Origin: Chitinophagaceae bacterium UBA5175
GTDB lineage: Bacteria > Bacteroidota > Bacteroidia > Chitinophagales > Chitinophagaceae
NCBI GenBank assembly: GCA_002413325.1
Contig: DHWT01000294.1
Coordinates: forward strand, 4,210 to 13,738
DNA: 9,529 bases
Direction of reading: 5' to 3'
Numbering within the stretch: the stretch's first letter is position 1; each line of letters starts with the position of its first letter. The notes beneath the pieces are model-generated. The model did no database searches and had not been told where the DNA came from. It was given only the letters and a program-made list of their open reading frames with translations. Both the position numbers and the translations under genes were made by a program. Of the stretch, positions 1-7,025 are shown piece by piece.

Positions 1-200
1 AAAGACGTATTCATGTTTATCCGGCCGGTATTTTTTAGTTATCCGCCGGATGAAGATATTCATTTTTTCATGACCTTGTGCCGACTGTCGGCTGCAGGTC
101 CGGTCCATTTCCTTATCCGGGTCGAATATAATTTCATGCAGGGAAACATGTATGAATAAAAATATGCTGGCTGTTCTTACCTTCGGAAACAATTCTTTAT
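1..200. other. Upstream region without a secure gene; possible gene tail
   Basis: No gene can be assigned with confidence here. On the + strand, frame 1 stays open from the window edge to a TAA at 157-159 (52 codons). It could be the 3' end of a gene starting outside the window, but I do not recognise its translation (it ends FMQGNMYE), and an open stretch this short can arise by chance. On the - strand, an ATG at 63-61 opens a frame (MNIFIRRITKKY...) that runs off the left edge, so a divergent gene start is the competing reading. The region also holds a perfect 6+6 inverted repeat at 80-92 and GC-rich CCGG clusters near 19-51. No clear promoter for the esterase at 201 was found. The best near-match to TAnnTTTG is TACCTTCG at about 179-186, without a good -33 element. 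Confidence 0.4.
80..92. repeat. Perfect inverted repeat GCCGAC-T-GTCGGC
   Basis: Six bases are perfectly inverted around a single central T. It lies about 110 bp upstream of the carboxylesterase start. A regulator-binding site is conceivable, but nothing else in the region (a tested promoter or a second copy of the site) supports this. It also falls inside the open + frame of 1-159, so it may simply be coding sequence. Confidence 0.35.
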
Positions 201-1808
201 ATGAAACCGATTGCTATTCTACTTTGCTTCTTCCTATGCGCAACTACGGCATTCGCGCAGTTAACACAAGATAATAGCCTGCCTACAGTAAAAACAGCCA
301 ACGGACTGGTGCAGGGAACACAGGCTTCCGGGATCAGTATGTTTAAGGGAATCCCGTATGCACAACCGCCGGTAGGTGAACTGCGTTGGAAAGAACCGCA
401 GCCTGTAAAGAACTGGGAAGGCACACGCCGGGCGGATCACTTTGCGGCACGGGCCATGCAGCTCCCGGTTTTCAGTGACATGCAATTCCGGTCCGATGGC
501 ATGAGCGAGGATTGTCTTTATCTCAATATCTGGACGCCGGCTAAAACCGGTAAAGAAGAACTTCCGGTACTGGTTTATTTCTATGGGGGCGGCTATGTAG
601 GAGGCGACGGCTCTGAATACCGTTATGATGGTGAAAGCATGGCCCGACGGGGCATTGTGGCAGTAACTATAAACTACCGGCTGGGCGTTTTTGGATTCCT
701 GGCACATCCTGACCTGACCCGGGAATCAGCACATCACGCATCCGGCAATTACGGGCTATTGGATCAGACAGAAGCCCTGCGCTGGGTTCATAAAAATATT
801 GCCGCTTTTGGAGGGAACCCGGACCATATCACAATTGCCGGTGAATCGGCAGGCTCTTTTTCAGTGAGTGCCCAGGTGGCTTCTCCCTTATCCAGGAATT
901 TATTTGCTGCAGCCATCGGGGAAAGCGGATCCCTGATGAATTTCAGGCCGACCACTCCGCTGGCGGAGGCAGAAAAAAAGGGCTTTCGATTTGGAGATAG
1001 CCTGGGGGCACATTCCATCCGGGATTTAAGGGCCCTGCCGGCTGAACAGGTATTACAGGCAACCGCCAAAATGGGCGTCGGAAACTTTCCCGTAGATGTG
1101 GATGGCTATTTTTTTCCTGAATCACCCCTCACCCTCTATACTTCCGCCCAGGTGGCGAAAGTCCCCCTGCTGGTTGGCTGGAACTCGGAGGAAGCCAGCT
1201 GGAAATTCATTTTAGGTAATGAGGAACCGACAAAAGATAATTATGTCAAAGCCGTTCAAAAATTATATCCTTCAGATGCGGATGCGATATTGAAATTGTA
1301 TGCCGTTACCAGTGATGCCGATGTGGAAACGGTTGCTTCGGCACTGGCCAGTGACCGCTTTATTGCTTTCGGCACCTGGAAATGGGCCGAACTGCACGCG
1401 AAAACCAATAGCCCCGTTTACCGGTATTATTTTACCAGGGCCAGGCCGGGCCTTCGTTCAGAAATCAATAAAACGCAGTCATCAGCCGGGGAAACCAGCA
1501 GCAAACCGGGCAGTTACCAGGGGGCCGTTCATTCCGCAGAAATTGAATATGCGATGGGCAACCTGCCCACCAACCGGGTTTATGACTGGCAGCCGGACGA
1601 TTACCTGGTTTCCTCCATCATGCAGAACTATTTTATAAATTTTATTAAAACTAAAAATCCGAACGGCCTTGGACTGCCTTACTGGCCTTTATATCAAAGC
1701 TGGCAGAAAGATCCCGTCCAGTATATCGGTGTGGAAACCGGAAGGCATCCGGACAATACCCGGGACAGATACCTGTACCTGGAAAAAATGATCAGTAAAC
1801 AACCCTGA
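201..1808 (+). CDS. Secreted type B carboxylesterase (alpha/beta hydrolase)
   Basis: A 535-aa serine esterase of the carboxylesterase/para-nitrobenzyl esterase family, which hydrolyses carboxylic esters. Residues 1-20 form a Sec signal peptide (MKP, hydrophobic core, then TAFAQ), so the enzyme should act in the periplasm or outside the cell. The family landmarks are present in order: oxyanion-hole YGGG (128-131), EDCLYLNIW (103-111), nucleophile elbow GESAG with Ser216, acid region GWNSEEAS with Glu331 as the likely acid, and GAVHSAEIEY with His444. The length is normal for the family. The EDCL cysteine (Cys105) has no partner in the mature protein, because the usual earlier cysteine near FAARAMQ is absent, so the classic N-terminal disulfide cannot form. 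The ATG at 201 is chosen because it begins the signal peptide. The physiological ester is not predictable. The gene appears monocistronic and converges on the reductase with an 8-bp gap. Confidence 0.93.
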   Translation: MKPIAILLCFFLCATTAFAQLTQDNSLPTVKTANGLVQGTQASGISMFKGIPYAQPPVGELRWKEPQPVKNWEGTRRADHFAARAMQLPVFSDMQFRSDGMSEDCLYLNIWTPAKTGKEELPVLVYFYGGGYVGGDGSEYRYDGESMARRGIVAVTINYRLGVFGFLAHPDLTRESAHHASGNYGLLDQTEALRWVHKNIAAFGGNPDHITIAGESAGSFSVSAQVASPLSRNLFAAAIGESGSLMNFRPTTPLAEAEKKGFRFGDSLGAHSIRDLRALPAEQVLQATAKMGVGNFPVDVDGYFFPESPLTLYTSAQVAKVPLLVGWNSEEASWKFILGNEEPTKDNYVKAVQKLYPSDADAILKLYAVTSDADVETVASALASDRFIAFGTWKWAELHAKTNSPVYRYYFTRARPGLRSEINKTQSSAGETSSKPGSYQGAVHSAEIEYAMGNLPTNRVYDWQPDDYLVSSIMQNYFINFIKTKNPNGLGLPYWPLYQSWQKDPVQYIGVETGRHPDNTRDRYLYLEKMISKQP

Positions 1809-1816
1809 GCTTTTAT

Positions 1817-2851
1817 TTATTCAATTTTCAAAACAACATCGCCGGACTGCGGATATCCCGTGCAGGTCAGGGTGAGACCCCTGGCAAGGTCCTGATCGGT
1901 GAGTACTTCGTTATTCGACAGCCATATTTTTCCTGACAGACATTTTGCGGCGCAGCTGCCGCATTTCCCGGTTTCGCAGCTGTAGGGCAGATTCAGTTTG
2001 ATTTTCCTTGCAGCCTGCAGGATCGTGTCCGGGTATTGAACCGGGATATCATGTGTTTTTCCATGAAGCTCAAGCTGTATAGGATAAGAATTTTTGTCCG
2101 GAGGCGTCCGGGAGAAACGTTTTTTTTCGCCGGGGTTGAAATCTTCTTTTTTGATATGATCCTTTGGAAAACCTTCTTCCTGCAAAAGAAAAATAATCAT
2201 ACGCATATACGATTCCGGGCCGCAGGTATAAAACAATGTTTTATCCCGGTCGGGGGACGCTATGGTTAAAAATTCAAGTAAAAGCTCCCGGTTCAGGCGC
2301 GCTCTTCTTAAGTCGGCATCCGTGCTGAATAAAAAATGAATGACTAACCGGTCCGGGTATTGTTGCTCCAGTAGTTTTAATTCCCTGAGATAAGCAGTGC
2401 TTTCGACTGACTGATTACTGTAAACCAGGTAAACGGAAATGCCGGTATACAAATGGATCGTTGTTTTTAATAAAGAGAGAACAGGCGCAATCCTGCTGCC
2501 GGCGGCAAAAAAGAACATGCTGCGGAATGAATTGATATTTTCCGGCAGCCGGAAGAATCCGCCTGCCCCGGTCGTGAACAGGGTGTCTCCCGGCTGGACA
2601 CGGTCAGTCAGGATCCTGGAAAAAAATCCATTGTCGATGCGTTTCACCCCGATGGACAGTGGTTCTTTCAAAACAGGGGAGGAGATGATGGAATAGGACC
2701 GCCTGATTTCAGTCAGTCCGCTGTTGTCTACCAGTGTAATAAACTGCCCCGCCTGGTATTGCAGGCCATGGCCATCCCGGAAAACAATGGTTTTGAAATC
2801 CTTTGTTTCCTCCCGGATACATTCGATTACTAATTTCTTATAATCATTCAT
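1817..2851 (-). CDS. Ferredoxin-NAD(P)H reductase with C-terminal 2Fe-2S domain (PaaE-like architecture)
   Basis: A 344-aa cytoplasmic flavo-iron-sulfur reductase that should pass electrons from NAD(P)H through FAD to a plant-type 2Fe-2S cluster, and from there to an oxygenase or other acceptor. The N-terminal barrel carries the FAD motif RSYSI (51-55). The nucleotide domain has AAGSRIAPVLSLLK (116-129) and the late TCGPESYM (209-216). The C-terminal ferredoxin domain (about 256-344) has Cys292-x4-Cys297-x2-Cys300-x29-Cys330, the full ligand set. Domain order and length fit the PaaE / phenol hydroxylase reductase group. No oxygenase component lies in the window, so the partner is unknown and a PaaE name would be too specific. 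The nucleotide loop reads GSRIAP where the family normally has GSGITP. The ATG at 2851 starts a normal barrel N-terminus. The gene converges on the esterase and diverges from the DUF1232 gene. Confidence 0.9.
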   Translation of the reverse strand: MNDYKKLVIECIREETKDFKTIVFRDGHGLQYQAGQFITLVDNSGLTEIRRSYSIISSPVLKEPLSIGVKRIDNGFFSRILTDRVQPGDTLFTTGAGGFFRLPENINSFRSMFFFAAGSRIAPVLSLLKTTIHLYTGISVYLVYSNQSVESTAYLRELKLLEQQYPDRLVIHFLFSTDADLRRARLNRELLLEFLTIASPDRDKTLFYTCGPESYMRMIIFLLQEEGFPKDHIKKEDFNPGEKKRFSRTPPDKNSYPIQLELHGKTHDIPVQYPDTILQAARKIKLNLPYSCETGKCGSCAAKCLSGKIWLSNNEVLTDQDLARGLTLTCTGYPQSGDVVLKIE

Positions 2852-2912
2852 TCAATGATATAGTGTACATTTTGATATCAACCCGTTCAGTTTGTCATAT
2901 ATAATAAAACCT
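2852..2912. promoter_or_regulatory. Divergent intergenic spacer, probable promoter region
   Basis: This 61-bp AT-rich spacer must hold the promoters of both the reductase (leftward) and the DUF1232 gene (rightward), unless either is read from further away. TACATTTTG at 2866-2874 resembles the Bacteroidota -7 element TAnnTTTG with one extra T and would suit the rightward gene. The perfect palindrome TGATATCA (2873-2880) and a second GATAT at 2856-2860 could be regulator contacts. All of this is pattern resemblance only. Confidence 0.3.
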
Positions 2913-3296
2913 ATGATTGTAAAACGTCAAAAAAAAATCAGGCCCTGGATGCTTAAAAAGGAAATGATCATCCTCTATTATGGCCTGAAAGATAAACGGA
3001 CTTCTCCCATAGTGAAAGGGGCTGCCGTTCTTCCGATCATTTACCTGTTAAGCCCCATCGATTTGATACCTGATTTTATTCCGTTCTTTGGTTTTATAGA
3101 TGATATCGTGATAGTTCCTTTGCTGCTGAACCTCGCCATCCGCCTCCTTCCCGTGGAAGTACAGGAGGATAGTCTTTCTAAAGCTTCTGCAAATTCAAAA
3201 AAAGTTCAACGGGTATTCGTTACAGTCATTATTGTATTTATCAGCCTGCTTACGGGAATTTTCTTCCTGATCCGCTTTTTTTTAATTAACAACTAA
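2913..3296 (+). CDS. Small DUF1232 (YkvA-like) membrane protein
   Basis: A 127-aa protein recognised by the DUF1232 core YLLSPIDLIPDFIPFFGFIDDIVIV (44-68), a short helical hairpin whose biochemical role is unknown. Unusually clear features outside the core are a basic N-terminus (KRQKK...KK within 4-16) and a separate hydrophobic C-terminal segment (about 101-123) that looks like a transmembrane anchor. The ATG at 2913 is preferred. An in-frame TTG at 2892 would add seven residues (MSYIIKP) but has no supporting signal. The coding sequence contains an A9 run at 2929-2937 near the start and a T8 run at the end. The gene is transcribed divergently from the reductase. The small secreted protein follows after 77 bp on the same strand, with no terminator visible between them. 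No functional link to its neighbours can be claimed. Confidence 0.85.
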   Translation: MIVKRQKKIRPWMLKKEMIILYYGLKDKRTSPIVKGAAVLPIIYLLSPIDLIPDFIPFFGFIDDIVIVPLLLNLAIRLLPVEVQEDSLSKASANSKKVQRVFVTVIIVFISLLTGIFFLIRFFLINN

Positions 3297-3316
3297 TTTA
3301 GTAAATAGGTCTTTTC

Positions 3317-3331
3317 TGGCACTATTTTGTA
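3317..3331 (+). promoter_or_regulatory. Weak sigma-54-like candidate promoter
   Basis: TGGCAC (3317-3322) is followed by TTGTA (3327-3331) upstream of the small secreted-protein gene, giving a leader of about 30 nt. The GG-to-GT spacing is one base shorter than the strict sigma-54 consensus, and the -12 GC is replaced by GT, so this is only a candidate. Confidence 0.2.
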
Positions 3332-3373
3332 AGTATATAGTTGGTTTTAATTTACATTTAAATTTTTGTGTTT

Positions 3374-3652
3374 ATGAAAAAGTCAGTAATCGTGTTATTG
3401 GTTATGCTGGGCGCAGCTTTTACAACGCAGGCTCAGGTAGACAGTGTAGCAAAAAAAGCAGAGAATAAGACAGCTGAATTGGCATCCAAGGGCAAATCTG
3501 CCGTGGTGGATGAAGTTTACAAGGATAAGGTTGGATCTGCCGGTCAGTCTCCTATTTATATTGACCACAATTCCAAATATTATTACGTGGACAAAAAGGG
3601 GAAAAAAGTATATGTTCCCAAAACATCCCTGAAGGATAGTCCTAAGAGTTAA
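3374..3652 (+). CDS. Small secreted lysine/tyrosine-rich protein of unknown function
   Basis: A 92-aa protein that I cannot assign to a function. Residues 1-20 are a clear Sec signal peptide (MKKSVIVLLVMLGAAFTTQA, likely cleaved before QVDS), and there is no lipobox cysteine. The mature part starts with a charged helical stretch rich in Ala and Lys (about 22-46). It ends with a pseudo-duplicated aromatic strand pair, YIDHNSKYY followed by YVDKKGKKVYV (62-81), which suggests a small beta-hairpin. It loosely resembles the short basic repeats annotated in Bacteroidota as PBCV-type basic adaptor domains, but this comparison is from memory. The ATG at 3374 is preferred over the in-frame GTG at 3368 because it begins the signal peptide with MKK. 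A strong terminator follows 25 bp after the stop, so the transcript ends here. The likely location is the periplasm or exterior. Confidence 0.75.
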   Translation: MKKSVIVLLVMLGAAFTTQAQVDSVAKKAENKTAELASKGKSAVVDEVYKDKVGSAGQSPIYIDHNSKYYYVDKKGKKVYVPKTSLKDSPKS

Positions 3653-3677
3653 GCCCGGTTCTCCGGCATCGTTTTAT

Positions 3678-3708
3678 AAGCATTTGTCAAAGGGCAGATG
3701 CTTTTTTT
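3678..3708 (+). terminator. Strong rho-independent terminator
   Basis: An 11-bp stem is formed by AAGCATTTGTC (3678-3688) and GGCAGATGCTT (3693-3703), closed by the loop AAAG. It has two G-T wobbles and no mismatches. A run of seven T follows (3702-3708). It ends transcription from the small secreted-protein gene. It also rules out a far-upstream start at 3698 for the GMC gene, because that ATG sits in the 3' arm of the stem. Confidence 0.85.
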
Positions 3709-3778
3709 ATTTATTTTCCTGAAAATTATCCGGGCGGAATATTTTCTTTACATTCATCTTTCAACAGCAAAGATTGCT

Positions 3779-5491
3779 ATGCCACCCGATTCCCCCCGGA
3801 TCAATACCCAGTCCGTCAGTCAGCATACTTATGATGCCATTGTAGTGGGTTCCGGTATCAGCGGAGGCTGGGCTGCAAAAGAATTATGCGAAAAAGGTTT
3901 AAAAACCCTGGTTCTGGAAAGAGGCAGGAACGTGGAGCATATCAAGGATTATCCAACGGCCACCCTGGCACCCTGGCAATTCGACCACCGGGGGGCCATC
4001 ACCGAAGACATGCGCCGGGAGCAGCATATCCAGGTTCGGGGTTTTTGCAATGAGACCAATAAACATTTTTTTGTAAACGACCTGGAACATCCGTATACCC
4101 AGGTAAAACCCTTCGACTGGATTCGGGGTTACCATGTGGGCGGAAGGAGCCTGATGTGGGGCCGGCAATGTTATCGCTGGAGCGACCTGGATTTTGAAGC
4201 CAATCAAAAAGACGGTCATGGGGTAGACTGGCCGATCCGGTATAAGGACCTCGCACCCTGGTATAGTTACGTTGAAAAATTTGTAGGCATCAGCGGTTCG
4301 AAAGAAGGATTGCCCCAGCTGCCCGACAGTGAATTTCTGCCACCCATGGAAATGAATTGCCTGGAGCAGCATATCTCAGCAAACATACACGATCATTTTC
4401 CAGACGGCCGCCGGATGATCATCGGCCGGGTAGCCAACCTGAGCAGGGGCCTGAATGGACGCGGTCCCTGTCAATACCGGAATATGTGCGACCGGGGCTG
4501 TCCGTTCACCGGGTATTTCAGCAGCAACGGGGTCACCCTGCCCGCTGCATATGCCACGGGTAACCTGACCTTAAGGCCATTTTCCATAGTGATAGATGTG
4601 ATTTATGACAAGGATAGAAAAAGGGCGAAAGGTATCCGGATTATAGATGCCAATACCCTGCAGACGGAAGAATTTTATGCTAAAATCATTTTTCTGAATG
4701 CCTCGACGATCGGTACCACGGCGATCCTGTTGAATTCTGTTTCCGATGCACATCCCGACGGACTGGGTAATGGCAGCGGCGCCCTGGGCCGTAACCTGAT
4801 GGATCACCATTATCATGTGGGAGCCAGTGCAACCTATGATGGTTTCCGGGATCGCTATTTTTATGGAAGAAGGGCCAATGGGATATACGTGCCCCGGTTC
4901 CGGAATATCAATGAGAAGACCCGGCAGAAAGATTATGTACGCGGTTTTGGTTACCAGGGTGGTGCCTACCGGGGAAGGGTAACCGAACTGGAAGGTATCG
5001 GGGAATCCCTGAAAGCCAACCTGACGGAAACGGGCGACTGGTCCATGTGGCTGGGCGGCTGGGGCGAGCACCTGCCGCATCCGGATAACCGCGTAAAACT
5101 GAGTAAGGATAAAAAGGATAAATGGGGGCTTCCGCTGATGGATTTTGATTGTATCTGGCGGGAAAATGAACTGGCTATGCGGACGGACATGATGAACAGT
5201 GCGGCTGAAATGCTGGAAAAATCCGGGTTGAAAAATATAAAGACGTTTAACGACCCCGAGGCCAATCCGGGACTTTGTATTCATGAAATGGGTACGGCCC
5301 GTATGGGACGTGATCCGAAAACTTCGGTACTGAATGCGTTTAATCAGATATGGGATGCTCCGAATGTATATGTCACGGACGGATCCTGTATGGCTTCCAG
5401 CGCCAACCAGAATCCGTCGTTAACCTATATGGCATTAACGGCCAGGGCCGTGGATCACGGGGTGCAGGAGTTGAAAAAAGGAAATATTTAA
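3779..5491 (+). CDS. GMC-family FAD oxidoreductase with predicted 3Fe-4S motif
   Basis: A 570-aa glucose-methanol-choline family flavoprotein, likely a sugar, glycoside or alcohol dehydrogenase. The N-terminal Rossmann motif is VVGSGISGG (22-30), followed by LERGR (46-50) and the FAD loop GGRSLMWG (121-128). The catalytic pair is His502 in HEMGTARMG and Asn545 in QNPSLT. Cys231-x5-Cys237-x3-Cys241 (CQYRNMCDRGC) matches the spacing of the 3Fe-4S ligands in Burkholderia FAD-glucose dehydrogenase. This points to electron transfer to a cytochrome rather than to oxygen. The protein has no signal peptide of its own. Relatives travel to the periplasm with a Tat-signal small subunit (gluconate 2-dehydrogenase subunit 3 family), and no such gene is nearby. 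Bacteroidota relatives include glucoside 3-dehydrogenases, a plausible but unproven activity. The ATG at 3779 gives the family N-terminus; the in-frame ATG at 3698 lies in a terminator. Confidence 0.92.
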   Translation: MPPDSPRINTQSVSQHTYDAIVVGSGISGGWAAKELCEKGLKTLVLERGRNVEHIKDYPTATLAPWQFDHRGAITEDMRREQHIQVRGFCNETNKHFFVNDLEHPYTQVKPFDWIRGYHVGGRSLMWGRQCYRWSDLDFEANQKDGHGVDWPIRYKDLAPWYSYVEKFVGISGSKEGLPQLPDSEFLPPMEMNCLEQHISANIHDHFPDGRRMIIGRVANLSRGLNGRGPCQYRNMCDRGCPFTGYFSSNGVTLPAAYATGNLTLRPFSIVIDVIYDKDRKRAKGIRIIDANTLQTEEFYAKIIFLNASTIGTTAILLNSVSDAHPDGLGNGSGALGRNLMDHHYHVGASATYDGFRDRYFYGRRANGIYVPRFRNINEKTRQKDYVRGFGYQGGAYRGRVTELEGIGESLKANLTETGDWSMWLGGWGEHLPHPDNRVKLSKDKKDKWGLPLMDFDCIWRENELAMRTDMMNSAAEMLEKSGLKNIKTFNDPEANPGLCIHEMGTARMGRDPKTSVLNAFNQIWDAPNVYVTDGSCMASSANQNPSLTYMALTARAVDHGVQELKKGNI

Positions 5492-6876
5492 ACGCTGATC
5501 TTTTTCCATTTCCCTTTTCTGAAGTAATACCAGGATGCCAGGGTGATCGCCGTCTCTGCCACGGGAATGGCAATAAAAGCACCGGTTGCCCTGAGGTTGA
5601 AACCAATGGACAATATATAAGCCAGTGGAATCTGGAATAACCAGAAGCAGAAAAAACTGATCCGGGTAGGCGTCCGCGTATCACCGGCCCCGTTTAATGC
5701 CTGGAGCATCACCATGCCGATACCATAAAAAATATTTGCGGATCCGATCCATCGAAGGGCCAGTGCACCGAAACGGATCACGTCTTCATCTTTGGTATAA
5801 AGCCGGATAATGGGGTCTGCCAGGAAAACAAACAGAAACATAACAGCCCCCATGAGTACAGCACTGTACTTTGCCGTGATATAAACACTTTGTTCGGCTC
5901 TCAGTGGATTTTTGGCACCCAGGTTTTGCCCGACCAGTGTGGCGGCTGCATTGCTCAGCCCCCAGGCCGGCAGTATAAAGAAAACAAAATTACGCAGGGC
6001 GATCTGGTATCCGGCTGTTGCGCTGGTTCCGCCTGTTTCAGCAACCAGCCGGGCCAGTACGATCCAGCTTCCGCTTCCAATGAGGAATTGAAGGGTGGCC
6101 GGCCAGCCAATACCTACAATGGTTTTAAGCAGATGAGGGTCGTAATGAAAATGGATGGACCGGAGCCGGATCGTCCCTTTCCCTTTAAATAAATGATAAC
6201 ACTGAAAGAGCACACCGCCGCTCCGTCCGATGACTGTGGCAATGGCAGCGCCCTGAAGTCCGTATAAATGAATGAATACAGGGCACAAAATAATATTCAG
6301 CATACTGGCCAGCCAGAGGCTTTTCATGGCCATGGCCGCATCACCAGCTCCCCGGAATATACCATTGATAAGAAACAATAACATGATCACCAGGCTGCTT
6401 CCGAACATGATGCGGGTGAACGGGGCACCCTCCCTGACTACTTGTGCATCGGCACCCATTCCGGATAAAATATTCCCCGCAAACAGAACACCCAGGATGC
6501 TCACAGGAATGGTTGCTATAATCGCAACGATCAGAGATTGGGCTCCGGCATGCGCTGCCCCTGCCGGATTTTTTTCGCCGATTCTTCTGGCAACAACTGC
6601 TGTGGCCGCTGTACCCAGTCCGATAGCGACCGAATAAACAAGGGATATGACGGATTCTGTTAAACCAACGGTGGCGATGGCATGTTGTCCCAGTTTACTC
6701 ACAAAAAATATATCTACTACAGCAAACACGCTTTCCAGGCTTAATTCCAGGATCATGGGAATAGCGAGCAGGAAAATGGCTTTGGATAGATTTCCCTGGG
6801 TATAATCGCGTGGTTCGCCGTTGAGCGACATACGGATTACGGAAAATAATTTTTTATATGCTGGCTGGCCGGGCAT
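5488..6876 (-). CDS. MATE-family multidrug efflux transporter
   Basis: A 462-aa inner-membrane cation-coupled drug antiporter of the NorM-like MATE family. Two homologous six-helix halves are visible. The first starts around AIPMILELSLESVFAVVDIFFVSKLG (38-63), with Asp55 in the first helix. The second starts near VGIGWPATLQFLIGSGSWIVLARLV (254-278). Paired loop signatures occur in both halves: FRGAGDA (174-180) and NGAGDTRTPT (395-404). VGQNLGAKNP (315-324) in the second half answers VVARRIGEKNP (94-104) in the first. The length is normal, with about 12 helices. Substrates cannot be predicted. The start at 6876 lies 22 bp from a good TAnnTTTG element. An internal Met at 6831 (MSLNGEPRDYTQG) gives an equally plausible N-terminus, because family members commonly begin near that sequence. 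The stop overlaps the GMC stop in opposite orientation. Confidence 0.92.
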   Translation of the reverse strand: MPGQPAYKKLFSVIRMSLNGEPRDYTQGNLSKAIFLLAIPMILELSLESVFAVVDIFFVSKLGQHAIATVGLTESVISLVYSVAIGLGTAATAVVARRIGEKNPAGAAHAGAQSLIVAIIATIPVSILGVLFAGNILSGMGADAQVVREGAPFTRIMFGSSLVIMLLFLINGIFRGAGDAAMAMKSLWLASMLNIILCPVFIHLYGLQGAAIATVIGRSGGVLFQCYHLFKGKGTIRLRSIHFHYDPHLLKTIVGIGWPATLQFLIGSGSWIVLARLVAETGGTSATAGYQIALRNFVFFILPAWGLSNAAATLVGQNLGAKNPLRAEQSVYITAKYSAVLMGAVMFLFVFLADPIIRLYTKDEDVIRFGALALRWIGSANIFYGIGMVMLQALNGAGDTRTPTRISFFCFWLFQIPLAYILSIGFNLRATGAFIAIPVAETAITLASWYYFRKGKWKKISV

Positions 6877-6898
6877 GCGAACAGGGATAAATATCAGA

Positions 6899-6906
6899 CA
6901 AACATA
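6899..6906 (-). promoter_or_regulatory. Candidate Bacteroidota promoter (-7 element) for the MATE gene
   Basis: Read on the - strand, TATGTTTG matches the Bacteroidota -7 consensus TAnnTTTG exactly. It lies 22 bp upstream of the first MATE start codon. The expected -33 TTG about 19 bp further upstream is only ATG (6928-6926), so the -33 half is weak. Transcription would begin around 6888-6893. Confidence 0.45.
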
Positions 6907-7025
6907 TTTAAATTACAGTTGACTGCATTTTCCGGTTTTAAAAGAGTTCTTCAAAAATTTTTACAGTTAAATAACCGGATCCTATGATTTTTCATTTTTA
7001 AACAGGATAACTTAGGGTACTAAAA

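Noticed and set aside
261..707. Open frame of 148 codons on the - strand within the esterase gene
   Set aside because: It is antisense to the signal peptide and conserved N-terminal half of the esterase, and has no family-like features.
2852..2882. Leftward promoter match TTG-N18-TATCATTG in front of the reductase
   Set aside because: The spacing fits the Bacteroidota consensus, but the -7 element ends one base before the start codon. The transcript would begin inside the gene, and no alternative in-frame Met follows.
3698..3778. In-frame upstream ATG that would add 27 residues to the GMC oxidoreductase
   Set aside because: The ATG lies within the 3' arm of the terminator hairpin at 3678-3708. 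The added sequence (MLFLFIFLKIIRAEYF...) is a translated T-run, not family-like, and the ATG at 3779 gives the usual N-terminus.
4571..5284. Long open frame on the - strand (237 codons) inside the GMC gene
   Set aside because: It lies wholly inside a well-supported gene, its translation has no recognisable motif, and such antisense frames are common in this base composition.
5914..5932. TGGCAC...TTTTGC sequence resembling a sigma-54 promoter
   Set aside because: The spacing is two bases too long, and it lies within the MATE coding region, far from any start codon in the right direction.
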